This document shows, piece by piece, positions 21,487-33,598 of a stretch of DNA of 64,000 bases. Origin of the DNA: Saccharomycopsis fibuligera x Saccharomycopsis cf. fibuligera (taxonomy: Eukaryota > Ascomycota > Saccharomycetes > Ascoideales > Saccharomycopsidaceae); contig CP012819.1 of assembly GCA_001936135.1 (NCBI GenBank), positions 558,001-622,000 of the forward strand, read 5' to 3'. A model generated the notes under the pieces. The model saw nothing but the letters and a program-made list of their open reading frames with translations, did no database searches and was not told where the DNA came from. Each line of letters starts with the position of its first letter. Position 1 is the first letter of the stretch. The position numbers were made by a program, and so were the translations under genes.

Positions 21487-23046
21487 ATTGGCAATAGAAT
21501 TTTATTTTATTATTGTGTTTGACGGTCTTCTTTTGTAAGTATATGATTGTGGTGTCAATACGTTTCGATAATATGGCAATGCTCTTTCCTGAAAAATGAA
21601 CTACACACGTCGTCTATAGTATTCTTATAGCTGTTAATAAAAGCGGTAGTACATGCCTGAACCACAAATCAGATACCACAAACGCAGGCGGCGCACCAAA
21701 GGGCATCAGCCACAAGGGGCTCAGTTATACTTGTAAATACACTACCCAGTGCTTTATATATCAAACAGAAAAAACTCGCACAATAAATTGAACAGCTTTT
21801 TAAGCTACCAGAAGCTCAGGCCATATGTAAAAACAGCTTACGGTATCAAGAATTGCTAGGCTTTTATCTACGCAGGAGAAAATTAGTGTCCATATACCTC
21901 ATCGATTAACATTAGTTTATTTGGAAGTGCTTTCAGTAAAACATGTGTGCATGAATTGCAACATAAAGTTCCAGGATCTCTGTTGTTCAGTTCTATGTGA
22001 GAGTATTGACACTTGTAATTTAAGAAACAATCTCTAACTTTACTCTGGAGGCATAAATTCATATTATAGGGTAGGCTTGGAAAATCATTCCACTCGGAAA
22101 ATGAAACAACAAAGGATTTTAATATTTTAAAGTTCCTAGTTTACTGAGGACACTTGCTAAAAAGTCCAAAATAGAAAAGTTTCAAAGGTAAGCGTACACA
22201 GATTGTTAGCCGCGCACTGTCTTACTACGCTAATATTCTGCTTTACTTTGCTTTAGAATAAGAATTGCATTTCCGTCTTCAATATAAATCTGTTTCCTAT
22301 CGTATCATTTTGAAACACAGGTAACTTTGCTGGTCACGACTAAATGTTATTCTCCTTGCGCCAATACAAGGCAAGAGTGGGAGAGTATAGAAATAGATTT
22401 TAGTTATTCTTTTTTACCGCTTTAGCATTCGGTCTTCAACTAGGTATGTCTGGTAATTGCTGCGAGATGGCTTCTACACAACAAGTAAACATCACTTTAG
22501 TGGAAGAAACTGGCCACTGTGAACATTATTACAATTGCATCAGTATGGGAATACACAGCATATAGTTCTAATAAATACATCCGCAGTCAACATCAACCAC
22601 ATCTGGCTCTAATAACACCAGTAACACCAGTAACACCAGTAACACCAGTAACACCAACGGCCCCAGTACTCTGATTTGAATGCTACAGATAGCAATATAA
22701 TATCTCTGTAATGTTTATTAGTAGTATTATCAATGATAAGTAGTACATTAATTGAATTATTAAAATAATGGTTAGAAGTAATAGCAGATATACTATAACT
22801 AAAGTGAAGAAAGTAAATGGAATAAATTATGTATGCATTGAAAATAAAACGAATCAATGATGCAGATAAAAAATGAAAAGTTAGTACAATAAAAAATTAA
22901 TGAAAAAGCAAATAACTGAACACCCCAAATCACAAAAGTGCAGATGAAAATAAAAAAAAAAGTAAAATAAACCAAAGGAAGATAACAGGAAATACTATCG
23001 GGTAACAAAAGAAAAAAGAAAAGAAACTAGAAGAGGAAAACACACA
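21487..23046. other. AT-rich intergenic region
   Basis: About 1.56 kb lies between the small spliced gene and the 3' end of MAE1. It is AT-rich (one 60-base sample, 22681-22740, is about 25% GC) with a 9-bp minisatellite at 22613-22657. No gene is seen. Confidence 0.5.
22613..22657. repeat. 9-bp tandem repeat, five copies
   Basis: Five head-to-tail copies of TAACACCAG occur, the last with one changed base. On the minus strand a reading frame across it gives a Trp-Cys-Tyr peptide repeat, which I regard as accidental. Confidence 0.9.
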
Positions 23047-24990
23047 TTAATATTGATGAGTGTGGATATCTTTACGATGTTCCACCTTAATCAATGGTCT
23101 GTATCTTGGTTTCCACATCTGCGACTTCACCCATTCATGAGCCCCGTCGAAGTCTCTAGGCACGGTCACTTTTTCCTTAGTGCCCGGAATATATTCATCT
23201 TCCACTCTAGCCAAGCCTTGCTCAACTGCTTTAAGCAAAACAGCAGTAGCAATTCTGGAAGAGCATTCAATAATTTGTTCAACTGGTGGCAATAAACCAG
23301 CTTTTGGATTTTTGGCCTTTGGAGATAAGGTAGCTAATTCGTCAACAGCAGCACTAATCATTTCATCGGTTATTTCTTTAGCTCTGGACAAAACAGCACC
23401 CAAGCCAATACCTGGGAATGAGAAACAGTTGTTGTTTTCGGAACTAACGTAACCATTGACTGGCTTAAATGGTGAGCCGGTAGCGACCAAAGCATTAAAA
23501 TCGGTCCATTCCATCAAATCTTTTGGAACGGCTTCATGCAATCTTGTTGGATTGGACAATGGGAAAATAATTGGCTTGTTGTTGTACTTATACATTTCCT
23601 TGACGATTTCCTCAGTGAAAGAGCCTGGACGGGTAGAACAACCAATCAAGATAGTTGGCTTAACTTTAGAAACAACATTGAACAACTCTTTGGTGTCTAT
23701 ACCTTCCCAATCTGCAGCCTTGTCGGCATACAATAGCTGATCTTCCGTTGCCAAGCCATTGTCCCTCATGGAGTCAATTATTAAGCCATGACGATCAACA
23801 CAATGGATCTTAGATCTTGCTTCTTCAACACTGGCACCGTGAGTTCTCATGTGGGAAACAATTTGATCAGCAATACCTAACCCAGCGGAACCAGAACCAA
23901 AAATGACAATTTTAGAATCGAGCAAATCTCTCTTGGTGAAATTCAAAGCAGCAATAATGGAAGACATGACCACTGCACCAGTGCCTTGAATATCATCATT
24001 AAAACATGGGAGCTCTTTTCTGTATCTTTTCAACAAAGCTCTAGCATTTCCGACACCAAAATCCTCAAAATGCACAACTGCATTTGGAAATCTTTTCTTG
24101 ACAGATTTGATAAAAATGTCGCAAAATGCGTCATAAGCAGGGCCGCTGACTCTTGGAAATCTATTACCCATGTATAATTCATCATCGGCCAACTCTTTGT
24201 TATTGGTTCCTACATCCAAGCAAACAGGAATGGCTCTACCAGGATGTATACCACCACAAAGAGTCATCAATGAAAGTTTGGAGATTGCGATTCTGACACC
24301 GCCAACACCCTGATCACCAATACCCAAAATACCTTCACCGTCAGAAACAACAATGTAGTCAACATCCTTATCTTCGCCAAACGAAGACAATCTTTTCTCA
24401 ACAGAGTATGGATCAGTGATATCCAAAAAGCAGCCTTCTGGTTTTCTGAAACGATGAGAGAAAGCAGCAATAGCATCACCCTCAGTTGGTGTGTAAATGA
24501 TTGGCAACAATTCTCTAACATGTCTTCTAACCAACTCGTAAAAAAGCACTTTGTTCTGCTGTCTCATACTGGTACAAAAGTCATTTTTAGCTAGCGGGGT
24601 TTTCAAGAAGGATAGTTGCTTGTAGGCTCTTTCCACTTGCTCATCCAAGGTGTTAACTTGAGGAGGAAGCAAGCCTTCAAGGCCAAAGGCAATTCTCTCT
24701 TCAATGCTAAATGCCGAGCCTTTGTTGAAAAGCGGCGAGTTCAAGATTTGGAAGCCAGTCAAATCACACTCCACTGGGCCCTCCACAGAAAGTCTGGTGG
24801 ATTTAGGAATGTGGGCCTTATACAAGGCAGCGGCTTCTTGGCCAACTGGGGTTCTGGTGGTGATGGTATGAGTGTGGAAACCAGTGTTCAAGTCTTCGGT
24901 GGAAAGAGTCTTGTTCGGAATACCAGCTCTGTTGTTCAAAGTGGCGCTTTCAGCAGGGATGAAACCTTTGGTAACTTCGCTGATAGTCAT
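23047..24990 (-). CDS. MAE1: NAD(P)-dependent malic enzyme (decarboxylating)
   Basis: A 647-residue malic enzyme converting L-malate to pyruvate and CO2 with reduction of NAD(P). Recognisable blocks are LLPIIYTPTEGDA, DGEGILGIGDQGVGG, the metal and substrate segment HFEDFGV...CFNDDIQGTG, the Rossmann motif IFGSGSAGLGIAD, and the later FPLSNPTR and NCFSFPGIGLG. Length and order match fungal Mae1 (S. cerevisiae 669 residues, mitochondrial). The N terminus here (MTISEVTKGFIPAESATLNN) contains Glu and is not an obvious amphipathic presequence, so the location could be cytosolic. No introns are seen. Codon choice is biased towards preferred yeast codons, which suggests strong expression. Its upstream region is unusually long (4.5 kb). 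Confidence 0.92.
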   Translation of the reverse strand: MTISEVTKGFIPAESATLNNRAGIPNKTLSTEDLNTGFHTHTITTRTPVGQEAAALYKAHIPKSTRLSVEGPVECDLTGFQILNSPLFNKGSAFSIEERIAFGLEGLLPPQVNTLDEQVERAYKQLSFLKTPLAKNDFCTSMRQQNKVLFYELVRRHVRELLPIIYTPTEGDAIAAFSHRFRKPEGCFLDITDPYSVEKRLSSFGEDKDVDYIVVSDGEGILGIGDQGVGGVRIAISKLSLMTLCGGIHPGRAIPVCLDVGTNNKELADDELYMGNRFPRVSGPAYDAFCDIFIKSVKKRFPNAVVHFEDFGVGNARALLKRYRKELPCFNDDIQGTGAVVMSSIIAALNFTKRDLLDSKIVIFGSGSAGLGIADQIVSHMRTHGASVEEARSKIHCVDRHGLIIDSMRDNGLATEDQLLYADKAADWEGIDTKELFNVVSKVKPTILIGCSTRPGSFTEEIVKEMYKYNNKPIIFPLSNPTRLHEAVPKDLMEWTDFNALVATGSPFKPVNGYVSSENNNCFSFPGIGLGAVLSRAKEITDEMISAAVDELATLSPKAKNPKAGLLPPVEQIIECSSRIATAVLLKAVEQGLARVEDEYIPGTKEKVTVPRDFDGAHEWVKSQMWKPRYRPLIKVEHRKDIHTHQY

Positions 24991-27010
24991 ATTGAATGTG
25001 TTATTGTGTAATATGTGATCTGATATGCTGTGACGTGAAATAGATATCTGTATCTAAGCGAAGACCAGACGGAATATTATATTTTATGAGGGGCGAAACT
25101 TTGTTTTGTTGGCGTTAGATAGCAGTCAGCGAGTCTTTTATTTATTGTGCTGAGTGCGGAATTGCCTGATGGTGGAGGAAGGCAGCAACTGATCAAATCT
25201 ATGTGGAGAACAAAAGGAAAAAACGAAACGAAAAAAACAGAAGAATCCTTGGGTTATGTGAAGCTGGGCGACAGGTGCATCCAGGTACAGAACAGAGTCT
25301 AAAGCAGCAGGACGAGTGATTTCTTTTCGCAAACGACTTTGCAAGACGACAGAGGGCAGTAAGATAGAGCGAACAAAGCACAAGTAGAACAGCCTGCAAA
25401 CAGCCGCTGCCATGGCCAAACAGCAGCAACAGCTAGCTATATATATCCACACACGACACTGCGACGTCTGCTGGAGTACCAAATGTTTGCTGTGTAGGAT
25501 GAGATGTCCTGCAGCCCAATGCAGGCCTCTGCAGTCTATAGCAGGACTCCGCAGCACGCAGCAGCGCCATTGCAGCGAGTTCTTCCGATAGTTGCAAGAC
25601 TCTTCCTAGTTGCTCCGGGGACTTCTCCTCTCTGCTGTGTCCACGCGCAAACCGCTCCAGCTCAACCAGCCGTTTCAATTGTTCTGACTATGATTCTCAC
25701 ATAGAAGTGCTTATTAGCGCTAACGGAGAGCGACTTAGCTTTGATGCATTTGGCATGTAATCCGACGGGAACCACACATTGATGTTCTGGTAGGAGTGGC
25801 CTTCGCGCCCGGGGATATGCCAATCGATAATACAGTAAGTAATATATCAATGGATCGATCTGAATTGGGCTGGGCGGCGCTGGGCATACATCGAAAATTA
25901 AAAAGAAGCAGCCAATCATGGTTCTTAATACTGTAATCGATTGCATTTGTCAAGCGGTACTCAGCCGCCGCTACTGGCAATGGCCGCCAGGAAACATGGA
26001 GAGTTGACCAACCTTCCAATCTCGCAGTTCACACGCACACACACGCACACACGCATTTGAACGCACACAGCTGATGTTGCGACTGTAACTGTTAGCTACT
26101 GCGGCACATGCTTCTGGAAAGGTCAAACATGATTAATACAGCGGGCGGTCCAGATCGGTCGTCGAAGCCTGCGGAGTAGTGGCAGTTGGTGACGGCAATT
26201 GCAACTGGCTGCAATTAGTAAAGCTAGCAAAGCAGCTTGTGTGTCTGGTCTGCGGCATTTGCACTATGTGCAAATTTTGTATAGTTGACAGCCAGCGTAC
26301 GGCCATCACCATCGACATGTGAGGGCTGGTGCCGCCCTGAGCATAGCCGACACAATAGCAATTGAAACATCTGCTGAGTGAATTCGCGATGATCCTAAGA
26401 CATGAAACGGCTCAACTAGGACCAGTCGCGGGCCCTGAATCTTCCTAGCGCTGATAGTAGCTGGGCAGTTCCTATAATGTCTTGTGAATTATCATCACCG
26501 CCACTGCTGTCCTTGGGCCAAGCATGCTGGTGGGTGGGAGCCAGCGCCGACGATAGAAGGCCGTTTCCGGTGAGGAGAAGAAACGACGCGAAAAGAAGCA
26601 GCGTTGAGCTCCGGGTACCATAGTGACGGGGCCAGCCTAAATGCGGCAACATGCAGCCGGCGGGCTACCGGCAACCATAAAAATCATCAAAACCACGAAA
26701 TAATAGCTCAGTCTGTCGAAGGAGCGCTGGTCTTCGGAGAGCCTTGCGGCTCGATTGATGGATGAGTCAGCCACTCCCAGGTTCGTCTGGTCCGCACTTG
26801 TGCTACAAGAACAAGGCCAGTCTCTTGACTTTTATCTAGGCTGAGGCAGCAGATCTGCGAGCCGCACTAAGTTGCGCCAACAAGCGACAAATTGCCCTAA
26901 TTGCTACGATACGGTCAAATAAGTCAAACAGCCCCGACGCTCGCTTTGAAACAAAAGATAAATTCTGGCCCTATAAGACCCGAATTTATAGAAAGATGGA
27001 AAAAAAAAAG

Positions 27011-27047
<37 letters not shown>

Positions 27048-29479
27048 AAAGAAAAAAGAAAAGAAAAGAAAAAAGCGTAAATTGGAAACCTCTACCAGCA
27101 TGTTATAGAGTACCTGGAGAAAGGCATACAAAGATGTCCAAAAATTCGATAGTTTGGGATCGGCTCACGTGGCGCATCGTATTGTCTGGTAAACATCAAA
27201 AGGAAAACTCCGAAAATAGGCGAACTTCTTGCGCATCTCTTACAAGATACAAGCTTGCAAGGCTTGACATTACACAGCGTCGGACATCACTCCGTGTGGC
27301 GGTCGTTTAGCAGCGGTGTTGAGTATAGGCATAGGACACTGCGTCTGTGCCTTTTCCCGGTCGGCTGTTTTATACGGGGTTTTACAAGAAGCAGACAAAA
27401 GACCTTTTACGAGCCAGCGTTGGCAGCTGCTTCACGGCGGACAAAAAGGCCGCGTTCTCGGCAACTGTAGTCGTTTGTGGCTGGATATCGAAAAGAAATT
27501 TTCAACATTGCCAGAGAGGGGCTAAAGCTCCAAAGGTCCCGCTCCTCCAAAAGAGTTCCGGAACACATAACGGAGGGGCATAAATACGCATTTTGTTGCT
27601 TACGTAAAATTTCCCGCTGATAGGCGTCAATGTTGATGCTAGTTCTGAAAGTATTTCCGAATGTGGTAGTGTGCCCATCTGCACGCCGGAAAAACCAGAA
27701 CCAGAACTAAGTACTATGGTTATTACTGTAAGCTTTCATCTTGACCAATTGGGCTTTGGATTTGTGTAGAGCGGCGTTCGGCTGTGGGTATCAGTCAAGA
27801 GCGAGAGGCAGCCGCCTACAGGCCAAAATCACAGGCTGACTATTTGCGCATGATGGCGCTTCTGGCTTTGGGCATAGACATGTGGTACGGATGGATCAAT
27901 GGCCTGCGAGTATTACACGTGCACCAAAGAAGTCCACAGCACAATACACTGCGAACACCCCTAAGATAATAAGCGAAAAGAACTCAGATCAAAAATTCAG
28001 ATGATGTTGATGCAGAGTATACCATCTCTTGGCGATCCAGACGACAATAGGGTACAGCATTGATCAAACAATCAATCGATCGATCAATCCACCGAGCCGT
28101 CAGCTTTATTGCGCTACGTAGTAGAAATGTGGTGTACTGTTAACAATTGCTAACAAACTCAGTGCTTATTGTAAACAGCATTTCAGTAAGGAAAACTCCG
28201 AAACTCACAAGCATGCCTGTCGCTTAAAAAAAAAGAGTTTTTGCGCATACAAAACTGTCTTGTAGAGTCGGGTAAACAGGTGAGAAAATTTTCTCGGTGT
28301 TTTGGTATTTTCTTTCCCCTCTTTCTACTCGCCGAAACACTTGGTTCGCACGGCTATAGCGCGCGCGTGTCCGCGGACCGCGCCAACGTTAGAGAAAATT
28401 GGCCTCACCCGCACGCCGCCAGCGCTAGCGCTGGCTGCGGAGCCCCACTCAACTTTCAGCTCCAGTCGTGGCTGCGACAGTGGCCACCGTTCCAGCGGTG
28501 CGGCTGAAACCAAAGAAACCACAATATTCCGCTAGCAGCACTGGATCGCTTAATGTGTTGTTTTTGTCAATACACCTTCTCCACTAATGAGAAAAAGTTG
28601 CCCTAAAGAAGCGGGTTGTAGAAAACAGTTGCCCATATAATAGAGACAGCTGCTTGAAAATGCTTAGCAAAAAATGTTCTCTTTGCGAACTGGGCGACGG
28701 GCAGTGTCTCATCTTCTCATAGGCTTTTCAACACTACTGCGTCGCACCCCTTTCTTTCTAGCATCACCAACCCACGCATGTTGAAAACCCACAACAGCAA
28801 AGGTAAATAGTTACCGTTAATTTTAAGATCCAAAACAATTGACACATAAGCCGTTAAACCCAAATGCTTTGACAGCATGATCGCTAGCAGACTATGTTTG
28901 ATTAGCGACCAGGTCCTAACTTTCTTTTTTGGCGCGCCCCCTCATGGTGTACTCTGGATTATCACCACTTTGCATAGAGTGGGGTTTGGTGAGGGGCAAT
29001 TCTGGATGCACCATCTTGAGGGGCTAAGATCTGCCAATGTGTGAATCTGTCAATGTGTGAATCTGTCAACCTTAATTGATGCGTTTAGTCTCAACATGAC
29101 TGGAGCTCAACATGAGATTCAACATGGGAGATGGTTGTGTTCACCTTTTGATGAGAATCGTCTTTGCTTGGTGCGTTTTCAATATAATGCTGTTTATGTT
29201 TACCAGATCCAATCTTTTTTGTGTATGGTACAGCATAGTAGCACATTGGCGCTAGTCTACCAAATACTAACAAACATTCTACTAGTAATTTGAAAGAAAT
29301 TGAATATATTATTTGAGTAGCTAAGATCATAAAAAGAGAAGAGTAATAAGCGGTTAGCAAAAGCGTAAGTGTAAATAAAGCACAAGGTAAAGAGTACATC
29401 AAGTTATGGGAAAATTTTATAATACAAATGAATTTAAAAGAGTGTTAGGAGTGGAAATGGCAAAGTAAAAGTAAGCCTT
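24991..29479. other. 4.5 kb gene-free region upstream of MAE1
   Basis: This is the longest gene-free stretch in the window. It contains the MAE1 promoter and the 3' flank of the ATO gene. Parts (26,400-26,700 and 28,330-28,500) are clearly GC-rich for this genome. It holds a CA-rich microsatellite near 26,030-26,055, an A35 run at 27011-27045 and the palindromic ATCGATCGAT near 28,075. All open frames are short, often without ATG, and lack family features. No tRNA box was seen. It could carry a non-coding RNA, a complex promoter or an unannotated chromosomal element; I cannot tell which. Confidence 0.45.
27011..27045. repeat. Homopolymer A35
   Basis: Thirty-five uninterrupted A, preceded by A10-G and followed by a GAAAA-rich stretch to about 27,075, inside the large gene-free region. 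Confidence 0.85.
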
Positions 29480-30427
29480 TCAGGTTGATTTTTTCCATGA
29501 CGGACTACCAGGCAAAGCAGCAGAAGGAAGACCAAAGTAGTTATTTTGCCTGTTAGTCACCATGGCAAAAGCGTTATACCAAGCAACGATAGCAGTAAAG
29601 ATGCCAAATGCACCACCAGCAACTGCACAGTTAGTCACCCCTGTGAAGGCATGAGCACTCAAAAGCATAAACGTCACAAACAAACTAAAAAATAACATGA
29701 AAAACTCTAACGTTGTCTTGAAAGTACACAACATTAAAAACAATGTGAAAATTGCCCATGTTAACAAATAAAAGCCCAACGCACTGTTGAGCTGACTAGT
29801 ATCTTTCCCATAAGCTTCAGCAATACCAAAACTTTCTGTCAAGATGGCAGCATAAGAAAGCCAAAACCCACCATAGGAGGAAAACGCAAGACCTCCAAAC
29901 GTGCTACCTTTAGCTAACTCCCACATACCAGCGAGAATTTGTACTGCACCACCATAAAAAAATGCCATTCCGGCCACAACATTAGGAGTTCCGATTCCCA
30001 AAGCACCACAGTTGTAAATTGATAAAAGAAAAGTAGTGGCAGCAAAAGCGCAAAGTCCAAGAGGTGCGGGATTACCAAAAGTTGCTGGGGTTGGTGCTCC
30101 TGGAGGAGCTGGCGCAGATGATGAAAAAGACGTAGCGGATTGTTGTGGTTGTAATCTGAGTCTTTGGCTTTCGCTCAAATGATGAATTCCAAGAGCTTCA
30201 AGGAGCTCGTTTTTGAAAATTTTGGTGTTCCCCAAAATTAATACTTCTTCGCCATTAAGTCCAGGACTGGTCAATACTCGCGATACAGTACGAGTGTCGA
30301 ATTTAGTACTGTCTTCACTGTTAGTGATTTCCTTGGAGTACATCCTGGTTGGAGCGTTTTTTTCCAAATCCCGATTACTGTAGTTACTAATGTCACTGTT
30401 TATACTGGCTTGCGAAGAACTAGACAT
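29480..30427 (-). CDS. Acetate/ammonium transporter, GPR1/FUN34/YaaH (ATO/Ady2) family
   Basis: Plasma-membrane protein of about 315 residues with a roughly 110-residue soluble N terminus and six predicted membrane helices. The family signature NPAPLGLCAFA opens the first helix. FYGGAVQILAGMWELAKGSTFGGLAF and SYGGFWLSYAAI, typical of Ady2/Ato proteins, follow. These proteins import acetate and other monocarboxylates, often on non-fermentable carbon sources, and have been linked to ammonium export. I choose the ATG at 30427 (MSSSSQASI) over an in-frame ATG at 30484 because the extra residues look like leader sequence; the upstream start is not excluded. CTG is absent from the frame. Confidence 0.88.
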   Translation of the reverse strand: MSSSSQASINSDISNYSNRDLEKNAPTRMYSKEITNSEDSTKFDTRTVSRVLTSPGLNGEEVLILGNTKIFKNELLEALGIHHLSESQRLRLQPQQSATSFSSSAPAPPGAPTPATFGNPAPLGLCAFAATTFLLSIYNCGALGIGTPNVVAGMAFFYGGAVQILAGMWELAKGSTFGGLAFSSYGGFWLSYAAILTESFGIAEAYGKDTSQLNSALGFYLLTWAIFTLFLMLCTFKTTLEFFMLFFSLFVTFMLLSAHAFTGVTNCAVAGGAFGIFTAIVAWYNAFAMVTNRQNNYFGLPSAALPGSPSWKKST

Positions 30428-30701
30428 TGTTCGTTGGTGAATTGGGGGAATTGGAAAAGATTTAAAGTGTAAATAGAGATTCAAAAAAAAAAAAAAAGCA
30501 CAAATATAAAAAAATGTGAGAGAGTGCTAGACGTAAGCCAAAGGTCAGAAGAAAAAATAAAAAAATAAAAAAAGTTTAGTAAAGCGAATGCAATAGAAAG
30601 GAAATTCGCGATATATAAAACATGAAAATAGAAAAATGGCTAATAGCTATAAAGTACTCCCACCCTCTCATTGAACACTAGTCTTACACATACTATATTG
30701 T

Positions 30702-30706
<5 letters not shown>

Positions 30707-30734
<28 letters not shown>
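30707..30734. repeat. Homopolymer T28
   Basis: Twenty-eight uninterrupted T, about 280 bases upstream of the ATO gene start (A28 on that gene's sense strand). Confidence 0.85.
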
Positions 30735-30738
<4 letters not shown>

Positions 30739-31414
30739 CTTTTTGATGCTATTATTGACTTGCTGTTGCTGCCAATCAAGGCAATAGCGTTCTTGGTGAT
30801 TTTCCGCATATTCAGAAGCTTTCTTGGTGTAATATTTTAGCCAATGAGTGCGGCTGAAGGTTGAGGAAAAACACCGCATGTAGGTAAAGACATCAACGCA
30901 CGTAATTTTACTTCAAATGCATTGTTCGTTTTCATGCAGTTAAAGAAAACTAAGACCACAGCTGAGTTAGCGCTGCGCGCTCGAAGCTTTTTTTATTCTC
31001 AAAGCTTTTAACTTGTTTATGTGTTTAAAAAAAAAGTTGGCAAAGCTTGGTTTTCCTTAAATTTCAGCACAAAATGCCTTATATAGGATTGACAAAAAAC
31101 TTGGTATTTTTTTCGGCACCCCAATGTCTCTCGTTGCCCAATTTTTATTTCTGTGCTTTCCTTCTTGATCAATATCAATTTGGACCGCTCTTCTGTCGTT
31201 CCAACGAAGCAGTACAATTAGCGAGCATGGGAAAATAAAAGCGAAGATCTTCAACAGCAAAATCAAGATACAGCCGCGCGCAGTTAGCCCGTAATAAGAA
31301 AAAAAAATTTCTTCTTTGCAAAGAATAAATGAATTAATGCAGTTTTTAGCAGCATGAGCAGCGAAGCGTTTACTTTGCAGCAAATTTTACATAGATATTG
31401 CATAGGTATACAGC

Positions 31415-31432
31415 ATATCACATATGTGATAT
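31415..31432. promoter_or_regulatory. 18-bp perfect palindrome
   Basis: ATATCACATATGTGATAT reads the same on both strands. It lies in the divergent region between the ATO and iron permease genes, about 1 kb from the ATO start and 2.3 kb from the permease start. The core CACATATGTG could bind a dimeric factor. No factor is assigned. Confidence 0.5.
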
Positions 31433-33598
31433 CTCGTTCAGCCGTGCCTGGGCTGGGGGCGGCGGTTTCTGCAGCGTTTTTGCAGCCCAGCGACGTCCAT
31501 GACGAAACTTAAGATTACAGATTTTCGGAATATTTGGAAAATTATTATAGTATATGCGTATACCAGTGACCGTTTTGCGTTTCTCGGTGTTGCTTCAGAA
31601 TGGATGGTTAGTGAACCTGCCAATACGGTGTTTGCAGTGCCTTACTGGGGGTCTTTGTAATAATGTGAATCAACATTAATAAAATTTGCCTTCATTGAGT
31701 TCTTTTTAACTCATGACAGTTTTTCCCCCTTGAACTGTATTTCATATTAAACAGTTATTAAAAAATGTTGTACGTGCACCATGATACACCAAAAGGTCAG
31801 CTGCCAGATAGTAGATATTTAATCGTGTAGTGGCACCACTAAAAGTAACAAATTTTTCCTCATAAATTATATCTTGGGAGGTTCTATAAACTATCGATAA
31901 AGAGACAAGAAAACAGTGACTATGCTCTGCGACAATAGATTGAAAAAAATATTGACAAACAGTAACATTTCCCGGCTTTTTTTTTCTTGTCCTTAAGGCA
32001 CGTCTTACTTTTTTCTAACTTGATAGCAAAGTAGAATTTCTAGGAGAAACGGCGCTAGTCATGAAACAATTAGGATTTTTTTGAAAAACTAATAAACGAG
32101 AGCCAAACAATTCGTTAAAGCCTACACCTAGTGTACGGCCCTACACTAAATATGCTAACTGAGGCTGTCAATCTTCTATTATTTCAAAAAACATCTATGC
32201 ATTGTACAGAATAGATTGTAATTTCGATGTCTCCAATACGTTCAACATGAATCTCGCCACTACTACCCAAGAGACGCTTAACGGCATAGCTTCGAAATAT
32301 TGCTATAATACATTAGATCAGTATACCGGTCTCACTCGGTCTAATCCACCAAGGCATTTACCAGAAAAGCAGCTTAAAGCTCAGTCATATACAAATGTTG
32401 TAATCTTTTGATTTAAGAAAAGAAAAAGTGAAGGTAGACGCAATAATTCATTGACGGTCCAGATAGTCCTCAATTGCTTAGCAGGGAAAAATAGTCTGCA
32501 GGAAGAGGGGCACAGCCATCCCGAGGGGGAGTTTTTTCCTGAGCAGATCTGCAGAGCTTTTTTGTGGTGCGGCTGTAAAGGATTGTTTTCTTCAAAGTGA
32601 ACTACTGGCTGTCAATGGCTTGTCTTGACTATAATAATACATGTTCTTTTTTAAGGATAGCTGTTTGAGATGTTTGTTGAGAATTTTACCCTCCCCCGGG
32701 GCCCAAGACTCAGAAGACTTATTCTTTGATGTTAATCAAACCTTTAAAATATTCAGAATACGAACTGCCGGTCTGCCCAGAAATATTTGCAGGGTTAGAC
32801 TTTTCTACCATTTCTCCAGTCACCACGTTCCGTTATATCCTTCTTGGCCAGCTAAGTAAGCCGAAAACAGAAAGAATTGCGGAGCCACTGTAGACATTCA
32901 AACCTCTGTGATAACTAGACATGCCACTCAAGGTACAATAATTAAAAGATTTTTGAACTACTATTAATGTTGCTTTTTCGTTATCTATTTTGCAAAACTA
33001 TAAGGATTGCACTAAAAGGTTATACCAATATTTTGCTAGAAAACTCTCAAGAAATATTTACAAACGTTGCTCCTATGGCGCGTATTATTATATTTTTCTT
33101 TTTCTTTTCATGCATTAAAGTCTATGGAAATTTTGGGACTGTTTTACGGAGAGCATACCAGTTGAAAGCAAATGGGGTGCGGAACCCTCAAATCCTTGGT
33201 AAACTACATATAACCGATAAACATTAACCAACTCCTTTTATAATTTGGAGTAACTTAACTGCTGATTAGCCAGTCTGTTCCAACCAAAGTACTTTTGTAT
33301 TACAGCCTTGGCTGTCTTTCACAATAACGTCATAGCTTAATCATAAAGAGAGCCATTTTGCCTGAAATCAACCCAAAAGTAGCGCCATTCAACGTTACTT
33401 AAGCAAAGCAAATATTTCACTTGGGAAAATTTTAATGGCTTCAACCCTTACTATCTTTTTGATTATAGTTACATACATAGTGGACTTTTTGTGTGTCTCA
33501 TCTAGATTGATTAGATAAAAGTATGATGACATAATCATTGACTAAGTTGAAACTTTTCTTTTTCACGCAAATCCCATGTGAAGACAAAAAGAAAAAAC

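Noticed and set aside
22609-22857. Minus-strand frame ending in a Trp-Cys-Tyr repeat
   Set aside because: The repeat is just the 9-bp minisatellite read in one frame; the rest is AT-derived Ile/Asn/Tyr.
25138-25557. Minus-strand frame of 139 codons upstream of MAE1
   Set aside because: It is low in protein-like features, Cys/Phe/Leu-rich and overlapped by similar frames in other phases. It probably lies in the MAE1 promoter.
28280-28535. GC-rich overlapping frames near 28.4 kb
   Set aside because: They are short, overlapping on both strands and have no motif, so composition explains them.
29057-29293. Possible intron (TACTAAC...TAG) and small gene next to the ATO 3' end
   Set aside because: The only donor is GTATGG, the second exon ends at once, and the region is the 3' flank of ATO.
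31400-32100. Search for solo LTR or transposon ends in the ATO/iron permease spacer
   Set aside because: I found no long direct or inverted terminal repeats, target-site duplications or transposase-like frames.
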